This document shows positions 18,134-25,810 of a stretch of DNA of 64,000 bases, in pieces (positions within the stretch are counted from its first letter, which is position 1; each line of letters starts with the position of its first letter). Made by a program: the position numbers and the translations under genes. Source of the DNA: Streptomyces sp. NBC_01237 (GTDB lineage: Bacteria; Actinomycetota; Actinomycetes; Streptomycetales; Streptomycetaceae); the NCBI RefSeq assembly GCF_035917275.1, contig NZ_CP108508.1, forward strand, positions 5,146,001 to 5,210,000, written 5' to 3'. The notes under the pieces were generated by a model, which saw only the letters and a program-made list of their open reading frames with translations, was not told the DNA's origin and ran no database searches.

Positions 18134-18742
18134 TCAGGGGAGTTCGGCGAGGGTGACTCCGCGTAGTTCGCGGAGGAGGAGGAAGGCGAGCATGCCGGGG
18201 TAGCGGGGTTTGTTGTAGGGGGAGAGTTGTCCGTTTTCGGTGGAGGTCCAGCCGGTGGTGGTGAGGCGGTAGAGGGTGCCGGAGACCCCGTAGAGGTGGG
18301 GTTTGCGGACGCGTAGGAGGACGTGTTCGCCGCGTCGGAGGAAGGGGCACTGGCGGGCGGAGATGCGGGCGTGTTCGGTGCAGAGCGGGGGCATGGTGGT
18401 GAGTGATTTCTCGGGCCAGGTGGGGGGTGAGTCCTCGCGCCGCCAGTCGATGAAGAGCCAGCCTTCTTTGTTGCGGTCGGCGGGCTGGGCGCAGATCTGG
18501 CACAGCAGGTTTTCCATGCAGGTGCGTTGGCGGGTGGAGTGCAGGGAGTCGTACTGGACGTGGCCGGGGTCGGGGGATTCCTCGATGCGGACCCAGAGGT
18601 TGCCGTGCCTGTCGCGGTCCTGGGGGCGTGTGTCCCGGTAGGCGAGTCGGGGTCCGTTCGGGGTGAACTCGACGGTCAGGGCGGATTCCGGCATGCCTCT
18701 GTCGGTGCTGCGTGAGGCGACGTACGGGGTCAGGAGAGGCAT
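18134..18742 (-). CDS. Hypothetical protein with paired cysteines, accessory operon gene 3
   Basis: 202 residues from ATG 18742, with AAGGAGG 6 bp upstream. The centre has CMENLLCQICAQPADR and later PLCTEHARISARQC, spacing compatible with a small zinc site. It ends in a mostly beta or mixed region (PRYPGMLAFLLLRELRGVTL). No enzyme motif recognised. It is the last gene of a minus-strand unit with 18821-19729 and 19726-20073. I have no function for it; the cysteine arrangement suggests metal or nucleic-acid binding, as inference. Confidence 0.7.
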   Translation of the reverse strand: MPLLTPYVASRSTDRGMPESALTVEFTPNGPRLAYRDTRPQDRDRHGNLWVRIEESPDPGHVQYDSLHSTRQRTCMENLLCQICAQPADRNKEGWLFIDWRREDSPPTWPEKSLTTMPPLCTEHARISARQCPFLRRGEHVLLRVRKPHLYGVSGTLYRLTTTGWTSTENGQLSPYNKPRYPGMLAFLLLRELRGVTLAELP

Positions 18743-18820
18743 GGGTTCCTCCTTGTGGGGGTGGTGCCGCCCGGCTGCCGCCGTCCCCATGACAGGGGGC
18801 AGCCGGGCGGGGTTTGGGGG

Positions 18821-19729
18821 TTAGTGGGCTGCCGGGTGTGTGCCGGGGGTGCGGGGCGTTGCGATGGGCGGGGTGGGTTTCGCGTAGGGGCAGCCGGGTT
18901 TGGTGCCGGTGCAGAGGTTGCAGTGGGGGCAGTCCTGGATTCGGGTCTCGGGGTTGTTTTCCATGGGGATCGCTCCATGCCTTGGTACGGGAAGGGGGAA
19001 GGGGCGCTGGTAGGGGCTGGTCCGGTGTGGCCGGGGGCGTCGGGCAGCCCGGCCGGTGAGGGTGATGTGGAGGCCGACGGCGGGGTCGGTGACGGTGAGC
19101 AGGGTGCCGGGGCCGGTTTCCAGCTGGTGCAGTGCGTCGGTCTGGCGTTGGTTGTCGGTGGCCCAGGCGCGGAGGTTTTCGGGGGCGTCGGAGCTGTGGA
19201 AGGTGACCGGCCGGACGTCGTTCTTCGCCTGGGTCCAGGGGGTGGTGTCGGGGGCTGTGAGGTGTCCGTGGCCGTCCGCGAGGCGGAGGGCCTGTCTGCG
19301 GAGCCATCGCAGGGCGAGGCGGCGGTTGGGTGCGGTGATCCGGCCGATCGGGACCGCGCGTCTCGTCCCGGCGCTCACGGTGATCTCGGCGACGTAGTCC
19401 GTGCCGGTCGTGGTGGTGGCGTGTTCGTCGTGGCGGGGGCCGGGGGCGGGGCGGACCAGGCGCCGGAGGAGGTCGGCGGCTGCTTCGGCCGCGTGCAGCC
19501 GGGCGGTGCGTTCCGCGTCGTGCCGGGCGAGCGCGGCGTCCAGCCCGGCGAGGAACAGGGCCCGGTAGGCGAGGTCCGACTCGATGCGTTGCAGCTCGGC
19601 GAACAGGGGTTGTGGCGGTGATGGTTGTGGGGCGAGTGCCCGGATGATCCGGGGGAGGTACCGGCGCAGGAGGATGGCGGCGGCTCCGAGGGTGAGGGCG
19701 AGCCGGACCGTCAGGAACCCCGGTGTCAT
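18821..19729 (-). CDS. Hypothetical membrane-anchored protein with Cys-rich tail, accessory operon gene 2
   Basis: 302 residues from ATG 19729 (ATGA overlap with the upstream gene). A single N-terminal hydrophobic segment (FLTVRLALTLGAAAILL) precedes a helical region rich in Ala/Glu/Arg (about 45-85) and a mixed domain (DYVAEITVSAGTRRAVPIG to LTVTDPAVGLHITLTGRAA). After a Pro-rich linker the frame ends with a 47-residue stretch that has its own ATG (18964) and a cysteine cluster, CPHCNLCTGTKPGC. That tail could be a separate small gene. Function unknown. Confidence 0.65.
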   Translation of the reverse strand: MTPGFLTVRLALTLGAAAILLRRYLPRIIRALAPQPSPPQPLFAELQRIESDLAYRALFLAGLDAALARHDAERTARLHAAEAAADLLRRLVRPAPGPRHDEHATTTTGTDYVAEITVSAGTRRAVPIGRITAPNRRLALRWLRRQALRLADGHGHLTAPDTTPWTQAKNDVRPVTFHSSDAPENLRAWATDNQRQTDALHQLETGPGTLLTVTDPAVGLHITLTGRAARRPRPHRTSPYQRPFPLPVPRHGAIPMENNPETRIQDCPHCNLCTGTKPGCPYAKPTPPIATPRTPGTHPAAH

Positions 19730-20073
19730 GACGGTGCTCCGTGCTCGGCCGTCTCGTGGCGCCGGCGTGAGGCCCGGCAGGCGGCCTGTTTGGTGGCGTC
19801 GCGCTCGGCTCCGGCCACGGCCTCGGCGTGGTCGATCTCCTGGCAGCCCCGGCACGGCTCCGGCGCGGTCAGGCCGTCGTGGACGACCGGCCGTACGCGC
19901 TTGGGGTCGACCTCCCACTCGGAGCCACCGCCGACCGGCCGGAGCGACCAGTACGGGCCGGCGAGCCCACGGAACTCACCTACGCGACCGGCGCGGCTGG
20001 TGTCCATCAAGAGGGTGCCGGGGGCGGGTGCGTGGGGGGTACGTCCGTTCGGAGAACCGTTTTCCGTAGACAC
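19726..20073 (-). CDS. Hypothetical protein, accessory operon gene 1
   Basis: 115 residues from GTG 20073, preceded by GGAGAGG. The core SRAGRVGEFRGLAGPYWSLRPVGGG and EWEVDPKRVRPV form a small beta-rich module that I recognise as common in streptomycete hypothetical proteins near XRE-DUF397 genes. After it come CRGCQEID and an Ala/Arg-rich helix (CRASRRRHETAEHG). It is divergent from the XRE gene, so the two probably share control. No biochemical function known. Confidence 0.7.
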   Translation of the reverse strand: MSTENGSPNGRTPHAPAPGTLLMDTSRAGRVGEFRGLAGPYWSLRPVGGGSEWEVDPKRVRPVVHDGLTAPEPCRGCQEIDHAEAVAGAERDATKQAACRASRRRHETAEHGAPS

Positions 20074-20176
20074 GATCGTTCCTCTCCGTGGTCATTTCGC
20101 TACCAGGTGAGACGAGGGTGACCTACGGTTCGGATGTCTTCAACTTACGTAGATTGACAGGCAAGTTAGGTGCTAG
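20074..20176. promoter_or_regulatory. Divergent promoter region, XRE gene / accessory operon
   Basis: 103 bp, more A/T-rich than its surroundings near 20135-20165. An imperfect inverted pair, AACTTA (from 20141) and AAGTTA, flanks a TTGACA at about 20154. It is the natural place for XRE autoregulation, but I cannot assign exact promoter elements. Confidence 0.4.
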
Positions 20177-21007
20177 ATGGTGAACCGAAAGGAACTTGAC
20201 CCCGAGCAGTCGCCCAGTGCGGCGTTCGGAGCGTGTCTTCGCAGTTTGCGGGATGAACGAGGCTGGACACAGGACGAGCTGGGGGAGCGCATGGGGTGCT
20301 CCGGAGCGCATATCTCGGCCGTCGAAACTGGTCGGCGTACTCCAACTCAGCAGTTTGCAGTAAGTGCTGACAGGGCGCTCGGAACCGGCGATCGACTGGA
20401 ACGCCAGAGCCGCGCCGTCAGGCATAGGGCGTTGCTGGAGGGGTTCCCGGAGTACCTCACTCACGAGGGGCGCGCAGTAGAGATCAGGCTCTACGAGGTC
20501 GGCGTGATACCTGGTCTGCTTCAGACGCAGGCGTATGCATCAGCACTGGGAGACAGCGCCGTGAAACGCGGTGTTGCCTCACGGGAGCAGGCCGACGAAC
20601 GGATTGCGCTGGTTACGCAGCGGCAAGTGTCGCTCGCGCGAACACCAGCCCCGTTGGTGTTCGTGGTGCTCGACGAAAGCTGCCTTCTCCGCCCCATCGG
20701 GGGCAGCGCACTCATGGACGCGCAGTTCACGCGCCTGGTGGAGTTTGCCGAGCAGCCGAACACCGTGCTTCAAGTCGCCCCGTTTGCCATTGGGGTTCGT
20801 CGGCCGATGACGTTGCCCGTGACTGTGCTCACGATGCCGGATCGATCGCTCATGTCGTACGCAGAGTCAGCCAATCGGGGCCACCTTGAGCGAGACAGCA
20901 CATCGGTGCTGCCTCTTCTGACGGACTACCATCAACTACAGGCCGAAGCGCTGCCCCGAGCGGCGTCCATGGCCATGATCAGCCGGTTACGAAAGGGCAA
21001 CCCGTGA
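20177..21007 (+). CDS. XRE-family regulator with DUF5753 domain
   Basis: 276 residues. An N-terminal HTH (about 17-70; LRSLRDERGWTQDELGERMG, SGAHISAVETGRRTP) is followed by the DUF5753 domain (LYEVGVIPGLLQTQAYASALG, PNTVLQVAPFA). Such proteins pair with DUF397 proteins and act in development or stress control; some family members resemble BldB/WhiJ systems (WhiJ is the established example). It contains one TTA leucine codon (20987-20989), so translation may need the bldA tRNA. Its base composition is lower in GC than the flanks, suggesting later acquisition. Confidence 0.92.
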   Translation: MVNRKELDPEQSPSAAFGACLRSLRDERGWTQDELGERMGCSGAHISAVETGRRTPTQQFAVSADRALGTGDRLERQSRAVRHRALLEGFPEYLTHEGRAVEIRLYEVGVIPGLLQTQAYASALGDSAVKRGVASREQADERIALVTQRQVSLARTPAPLVFVVLDESCLLRPIGGSALMDAQFTRLVEFAEQPNTVLQVAPFAIGVRRPMTLPVTVLTMPDRSLMSYAESANRGHLERDSTSVLPLLTDYHQLQAEALPRAASMAMISRLRKGNP

Positions 21008-21213
21008 TGACCGAATCCCCTCGTTGGTTCAAGTCCTCATTCAGTGAGAACGGCGGCCAGTGCATCGAAGTTGCCACCAACCTCGCCGCCTCGCGCGGCA
21101 TGGTCCCCGTACGTGACTCCAAGGATCTGAGCGGTCCCACCCTGGATCTTCGTGCCGATGCGTTCGCTTCCTTCGTGGCGGGCGTCAAGGCAGGAGAGTT
21201 CGGCACCGTCTGA
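21007..21213 (+). CDS. DUF397 protein, partner of the XRE regulator
   Basis: 68 residues from ATG 21007; a GTG at 21004 would add one residue. The DUF397 signature is complete: WFKSSFSENGGQCIEVA, VPVRDSKD and a closing F-phi-xG-VKAGEF. The start overlaps the stop of the XRE gene. In WhiJ-like systems the small DUF397 protein modulates the XRE protein; here the same is inferred from arrangement. Confidence 0.92.
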   Translation: MTESPRWFKSSFSENGGQCIEVATNLAASRGMVPVRDSKDLSGPTLDLRADAFASFVAGVKAGEFGTV

Positions 21214-21574
21214 ACACCCGGTTCCTCACCGAGCCGGACAGCCCCGTCGTGCTCCGCATGGTGGGGCTTCGTGCTGTTCGGGTCGCGGCACGGCTTTCAG
21301 TCGGCGTCGAGCACAGGGATTGAAGGGAGTTACCAGCCGCCGCCGCGTCCTCCTTCCCACAGCGCCGTGCCAGGGTTCGCAGCTGCCCTCGCGTACGCGG
21401 ACGGGTATCCGGTCGGCCACGCGTACAGCAACACCAGCGAGCAACGCGCTGTGCAGGCGGGCTACCAGGGCCACGCGGGTGTACCTGGCGCGGACCTGCC
21501 GGAACGCCATCGTCCGCCCGGTCGCGCGACGCAGAATCGCCTGGTTGATCCAGAACGACCAGAAGGACATCACC
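21214..21574. other. Gap with a possible GNAT remnant
   Basis: 361 bp without an intact gene. On the plus strand one frame from about 21331 to 21480 reads PGFAAALAYADGYPVGHAYS, which resembles the central strand pair of GNAT acetyltransferases, but there is no start, no acetyl-CoA loop and codon use is poor. It may be a decayed gene. The promoter of the DinB gene must also lie here. Confidence 0.3.
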
Positions 21575-22123
21575 ATGACGTCGAACGGCCCCGACCTCCC
21601 GCAGTCCGTGGAGCGCGAGGACCTGCTGGCGCTGGTCACCGACCAGCGCACCAACTTCCTCTACACCGTCGCGGACCTCACCGAGGAGCAGGCACGCTCC
21701 CGTACGACGGTGAGTGAGCTGACACTCGGCGGGCTGGTCAAGCACCTCGCGCAGGTCCAGCGCGGCTGGCTCGAAGTGGTCGACGGCACGGCGCCGGTGA
21801 AGGTCGAGTGGTCCGACCTCGACCCCGACGGCAACCGGCTGACCGAGTCCGAGTCGCTGGCCGGAGCGGTCGACGCCTTTCACGCCGCTGCCGGGGAGTT
21901 CGACCGCACGGTCCGGGAGGAGACCGATCTCAACCGTACGGTGACGCTGCCCCAGTACCCGTGGTCGCCGCCGGAGCCGGTCAGCTGGACCGTCCGGCAC
22001 GTTCTGCTGCACGTCTTCCGGGAGATCGCGCACCACAGCGGCCACGCGGACATCGTCCGCGAAGCCCTGGACGGTGCCAGCACCACCGCGCGGATGGCGG
22101 AGGCCGCCTCGCGCGGGGAGTGA
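21575..22123 (+). CDS. DinB/DUF664 family protein
   Basis: 182 residues from ATG 21575 with AGAAGGA upstream. The four-helix DinB-like fold is visible through its metal-site histidines: LGGLVKHLAQVQRGW, VRHVLLHVFREIAHHSGHADIVREAL. DUF664 proteins are related to mycothiol- or bacillithiol-dependent transferases, so a thiol-transfer or metal-dependent hydrolase activity is plausible. No partner gene is adjacent and the substrate is unknown. Confidence 0.88.
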   Translation: MTSNGPDLPQSVEREDLLALVTDQRTNFLYTVADLTEEQARSRTTVSELTLGGLVKHLAQVQRGWLEVVDGTAPVKVEWSDLDPDGNRLTESESLAGAVDAFHAAAGEFDRTVREETDLNRTVTLPQYPWSPPEPVSWTVRHVLLHVFREIAHHSGHADIVREALDGASTTARMAEAASRGE

Positions 22124-22268
22124 CTTTCCGACCGCGATCCGGGCGCTCGGGCCAACGGCCGCCGCCTCGCTCCGTGGCGTGGTCGTCGGGCGGGCCGGCG
22201 CGGGCGCGGGTCGCGGCGAGAAGGGCCTCCGGCGGGGCGGCGGACCCGGCCGTGCCGCCGCGGCCCGA

Positions 22269-22592
22269 CTACAGCGACGCCCGCACGGCTGCCCCGGCGA
22301 AGACGACATCGAGGTCGATCACGACCTCCTCACCCTCCCTGCGGCCACGCTCCGAGATCACCAGGCCGATCAGTGCCAGATCACCGGCCTGATCCCGCAG
22401 GGCGGACTGCTCGGAGGTCTCCTCACCGAGGTCGCCCGACTCGTCACGCTCCCAGGCGTCCACCGCGGCCTCGGCGACCGCCCTGGGCAGTCGCACCGTG
22501 ACCCGGTCGACCTGCGCGTCGACATGCTTCCCGATCGCTGCCAGCACCTTCGAGTCCGCCCGGTACCGGACGTACGCCTCTTCATCCACCAC
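22269..22592 (-). CDS. Hypothetical protein, 107 residues
   Basis: Starts GTG-GTG at 22592. Sequence is strongly charged: YVRYRADSKVLAAIGKHVDA, RVTVRLPRAVAEAAVDAWER, then a C-terminal VVIDLDVVFAG. Codon use is normal for the window, which supports coding. I recognise it as a conserved streptomycete hypothetical but know no function. It is convergent with the DinB gene. Confidence 0.65.
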   Translation of the reverse strand: MVDEEAYVRYRADSKVLAAIGKHVDAQVDRVTVRLPRAVAEAAVDAWERDESGDLGEETSEQSALRDQAGDLALIGLVISERGRREGEEVVIDLDVVFAGAAVRASL

Positions 22593-23144
22593 AGGGCGAG
22601 GCTACTCGGACTGCCGCTGGACTTGTCCCGACCGAACCGACCTGACGAACCTTCGCGGTCGGCGCACCAGCCGTTGGCGGGAGACGGCCTTCGGTTCCAT
22701 CTGTGCGGGGTGCGGCGAAGCGTGTCGACGCCCGCCTGCGGGATCGTCCACAGGGCCGGGCGTTCCGACCGGCCCGGATACGGGCCGATGGCAGGGCCGG
22801 TCAGGAGGTTGACGCAGTGCCGCTGTGGCCAGGGGGAGTCCCCGCGCATTCCTCCACCGCACGCGGCGAGTTGGATGTGCCGATGTCACAGCCCTTGAGC
22901 CGCACAGCAGTCGACCTACGACGGCAGCGGTCAACGGGCGGTGGGAGGGCGGCCCGACACGTCCGGTCCGCGACATAAAGGCTGGCTCACGACAGCGCGC
23001 CGGTGGTCTAATCAGCGGCGCTCTGTCGGGTCGAACGTATGCCCTACCGAGGGTCGGGGGGCGGTCTCTTCACGGCGGAGCGATGTGCGCCCGCAGGTCG
23101 CGGGTGCGTTCTCCCGTCCAGTGACAAGGGGCACGAACAGCCGG
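22593..23144. other. 552-bp gap before the secreted protein gene
   Basis: Open frames here on both strands are Arg/Pro-rich and look like shadows, and no conserved motif is visible. The last 100 bp should hold the promoter of the secreted protein. I see no terminator of note. Confidence 0.4.
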
Positions 23145-25532
23145 ATGAAGAAACCTTTTGGCATAATAAGCGCCGCAGTTGTGTGCGCTCTGCTCGGTCT
23201 GCACGCCGGTACCGGCAGTGCGGGCGCCGTGGCGAGACAGGGTCCCCAGGTGGGCGTCGAGTCCACCGCGGGCGTCGGCGGCACCGACGCGGACCGGGTG
23301 TGCGCCGACAACTGCCCGGCCGGTGTGGAGCCGCCTGCCGCCTCGCCGCGCGGCGGTGAAGCCGTCGACGGGACGCGGATCGCGGCCGGAACCACGCTCA
23401 CCCCCGGAGAGAGCGTGCGCTCCGGGAGCGTACGGATGACGATGCGGACCGACGGCAATCTCGTCATCGTCTCGGGCACGGGGGCGACGGTGTGGTCCAC
23501 CGGCACCGCGGGCAACCCCGGTGCCACCGCCCGGTTCGAGAACAGCGGCAATCTCCGCGTCCTCGACGACGACGCCACCACCACCGTCCTGTGGGAGTCG
23601 GGTACCTCCGCTCCCGGCGGCGAGGCCGTCCTCCAGGACCGCGGCAACCTCGTCATCTACGACGCGTCCGACGCGTCGCGGTGGACCAGCGGCACCGCCG
23701 CCCGCCACGACTACAACGGCGACGGCCGCAGCGACCTGGCGGCCTGGTACGACTACGCCGAGGTGGCAGGGCAGACGGACGGCAAGGACGCCCTGCACGT
23801 CCTCCCCGCCGGTGCGGACGGTGCCCTGCTCCAGCCCGGCAAGGGGTGGGAGGGGCTCCCCGGCCACTACTGGGCCGAGCACATGAAGCGCCTCACCGGT
23901 GACTTCAACGGTGACGGGACGGGTGACGTCGCCGCGTTCTACGGCTACGACGACGGGAGCGTCAAGCTCTGGACCTGGCTCGGCAAGGGCGACGGCACCT
24001 TCGCCGCCCCCTTCTCCTCCTGGTCCGTGGCTCCCAAGATGTGGTGGTTCGACGCCATGACCGCCGAGGCCGGTGACTTCAACGGTGACGGCCGTGACGA
24101 CCTCGCCGTTTGGTACGACTACAGCAACGGCGACGACAAGCTCTTCACCTTCCTCGCCAACGCCGATGGCGGTTTCGCCGCCCCCTTCTCGTCCTTCGAG
24201 CGCACCGCCGCCGACGGATGGGACGTCGCGCGCATGAAGTTCGCCACCGGCGACTACAACGGTGACGGCCGTGACGACATCGGTGCCCTGTACGGCTACG
24301 CCTCCGGCACCGTGACGCTGATGTCCTTCATCACCAGGCCCGACGGCGGGTTCAACGAGGTCGTCCGCGGCTGGGAGGCCACCAGTGGCTGGACGTTCAG
24401 CCGGGCGACCGTGCACTCCGGTGACTTCGACGGTGACGGGCGCGACTCCATCGCGGCCTGGTACGACTACAGCGACGGTCACGATGCCCTGATCGCCTTC
24501 AGCCTCGGCGCCGACGGCACGTTCGGCAACCGTCGCGAGATCCTGAACAGGCTCGCGGGCTGGTACGAGCGGGCCCGCATGAAGATCGTCACCGGTGACT
24601 ACAACGGTGACGGCCGCGACGACCTCGCCGCTCTCTACGGATACAGCGACCTGCGGGTGAAGACCGTGAAGACCATCACCTTCACCGCCGGGGCCGACGG
24701 CATTCTTGAGGGCGACCTGCACGGCTGGGAGGACCCCACCGGCTGGAACTTCGACCGGGCGCACCTGGTCGAGCGCCACTCGGAGGGGCTGCCCGTCTGC
24801 CCGACGATCTTCGGACACGGCGGCTACCCCGTCGGGGCGGACACCGGGGGGCGCGACCAGATCCGTCAGCCGAACCATCCCAAGGGCCTCGCACAGCAGA
24901 AGAGCTGGGGAGCGGGCGGTGTGGAGGCCGACCTCCAGCTCACCAGGGACGGCACCAAGGGCGTGATGTGGCACAACGCCACGACCAGGGGACTGACGGG
25001 CACGAGTGCGGAGATCACGGACCTCTGGTGGGCCACCGGTGCCGACCAGCTCAAGGGCCGCACGATCGACCGGGGCCCGTACGCGGGGGAGACCGTGTAC
25101 ACCTTCCGCGAGTGGCTCGAAAGCGCCAAGGCCCAGAACATGGACGCCTATGTCGAGCTCAAGGGTGAGACCGAACCGTCCCTCCTCAACACCGACGCGT
25201 CGATCCGCGAGGCCGCGTGGAAGGAAGTCATCGATCCCATCAAGGAACGCCTCTCCCAGCAGAAGATCATGATCTACACGAGTGACGGGTACCCCAAGCT
25301 GGACGAGGAGCTCAAGAAGCGCATCGCGGCGGCCGGTCTCGGCGCCGCGTTCAACAGCCGCCCCTACTGGGTCGACGGCATCGTCTGGGACGAGCCCGCT
25401 CCGGCGGCCTCCGGCAACCATGCCTCCTGGCTGGACAGGCTGACCCGGAACGGGCTCCCGACCACCCCGGTGCCGATGGCCACCACCTGGACCAAGGAGT
25501 TCGCGTCCTGGCTGGACGGACGGTGCGTCTGA
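23145..25532 (+). CDS. Secreted lectin / VCBS-repeat protein with GDPD-like C-terminal domain
   Basis: 795 residues from ATG 23145. A Sec signal peptide (MKKPFGIISAAVVCALLGLH, cleavage near residue 30) is followed by a bulb-lectin-like region (about 75-185; RMTMRTDGNLVIVSGTG, LQDRGNLVIYDAS), then six calcium-loop repeats of the DxNGDGRDD type (about 190-540, VCBS/FG-GAP). The C-terminal 250 residues look like a glycerophosphodiester phosphodiesterase barrel: FGHGGYPVG, GGVEADLQLTRDG and MWHNATTRGLTG match the HRG, ExD and HD motifs with changes. It probably binds glycans outside the cell and cleaves a phosphodiester; activity is unproven. Confidence 0.85.
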   Translation: MKKPFGIISAAVVCALLGLHAGTGSAGAVARQGPQVGVESTAGVGGTDADRVCADNCPAGVEPPAASPRGGEAVDGTRIAAGTTLTPGESVRSGSVRMTMRTDGNLVIVSGTGATVWSTGTAGNPGATARFENSGNLRVLDDDATTTVLWESGTSAPGGEAVLQDRGNLVIYDASDASRWTSGTAARHDYNGDGRSDLAAWYDYAEVAGQTDGKDALHVLPAGADGALLQPGKGWEGLPGHYWAEHMKRLTGDFNGDGTGDVAAFYGYDDGSVKLWTWLGKGDGTFAAPFSSWSVAPKMWWFDAMTAEAGDFNGDGRDDLAVWYDYSNGDDKLFTFLANADGGFAAPFSSFERTAADGWDVARMKFATGDYNGDGRDDIGALYGYASGTVTLMSFITRPDGGFNEVVRGWEATSGWTFSRATVHSGDFDGDGRDSIAAWYDYSDGHDALIAFSLGADGTFGNRREILNRLAGWYERARMKIVTGDYNGDGRDDLAALYGYSDLRVKTVKTITFTAGADGILEGDLHGWEDPTGWNFDRAHLVERHSEGLPVCPTIFGHGGYPVGADTGGRDQIRQPNHPKGLAQQKSWGAGGVEADLQLTRDGTKGVMWHNATTRGLTGTSAEITDLWWATGADQLKGRTIDRGPYAGETVYTFREWLESAKAQNMDAYVELKGETEPSLLNTDASIREAAWKEVIDPIKERLSQQKIMIYTSDGYPKLDEELKKRIAAAGLGAAFNSRPYWVDGIVWDEPAPAASGNHASWLDRLTRNGLPTTPVPMATTWTKEFASWLDGRCV

Positions 25533-25569
25533 CGCTCTGAGCGCGTGCGGGGTGCGTCGGCGCGCGTAG

Positions 25570-25624
25570 GGGGACGGCGGTGTGCGTACGGGGGACGGCG
25601 GTGCGCCTGCGAGGGACGGCGGTG
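25570..25624. repeat. 21-bp tandem repeat after the secreted protein gene
   Basis: Three copies of a GGGGACGGCGGTG core occur at 25570, 25591 and about 25612, a 21-bp period, in the gap after the stop at 25532. The spacers between cores differ. No coding meaning seen. Confidence 0.7.
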
Positions 25625-25718
25625 CGTGCGGGTGGCGGCGGTGACGTCGTCCCCCGCATGTCCTCGCCGACGCGGCCCGGCCGCCGGACCGTGTCGGCGG
25701 ACACCGGGGACACCTGGG

Positions 25719-25763
25719 CGGGGAAATCGGAAAATCATGCAAGCGTGCTTGATTGTTTCCCCG
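25719..25763. promoter_or_regulatory. Overlapping inverted repeats upstream of the catabolic block
   Basis: CGGGGAAA (25719-25726) and TTTCCCCG (25756-25763) form a perfect 8-bp inverted repeat, and between them CAAGCGTGCTTG (25740-25751) is a 5-2-5 palindrome on a different centre. The region is A/T-rich and lies 48-92 bp before the first catabolic gene. It is a good candidate operator for the TetR protein encoded at the end of the block. Inference from symmetry and place. Confidence 0.5.
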
Positions 25764-25810
25764 CCCGCTGCCATGCTCCTGGGCACCACACCCGGTCCGA
25801 GGGGGCGCAT

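Noticed and set aside
18018..19307. 429-codon minus frame over the accessory operon
   Set aside because: Extremely Pro/Arg/His-rich and overlapping two better frames with RBS and coupling.
20123..20176. Iron box or other DmdR site near the XRE gene
   Set aside because: GTTAGGTG resembles half of an iron box, but the second half is missing.
17500..21300. Integrated mobile element
   Set aside because: The patch has remnants and XRE-DUF397 genes, but I found no integrase, transposase, att repeats or tRNA, so only an accessory region is claimed.
22703..23144. Small ORFs in the gap before the secreted protein
   Set aside because: Arg-rich, no RBS and no motif on either strand.
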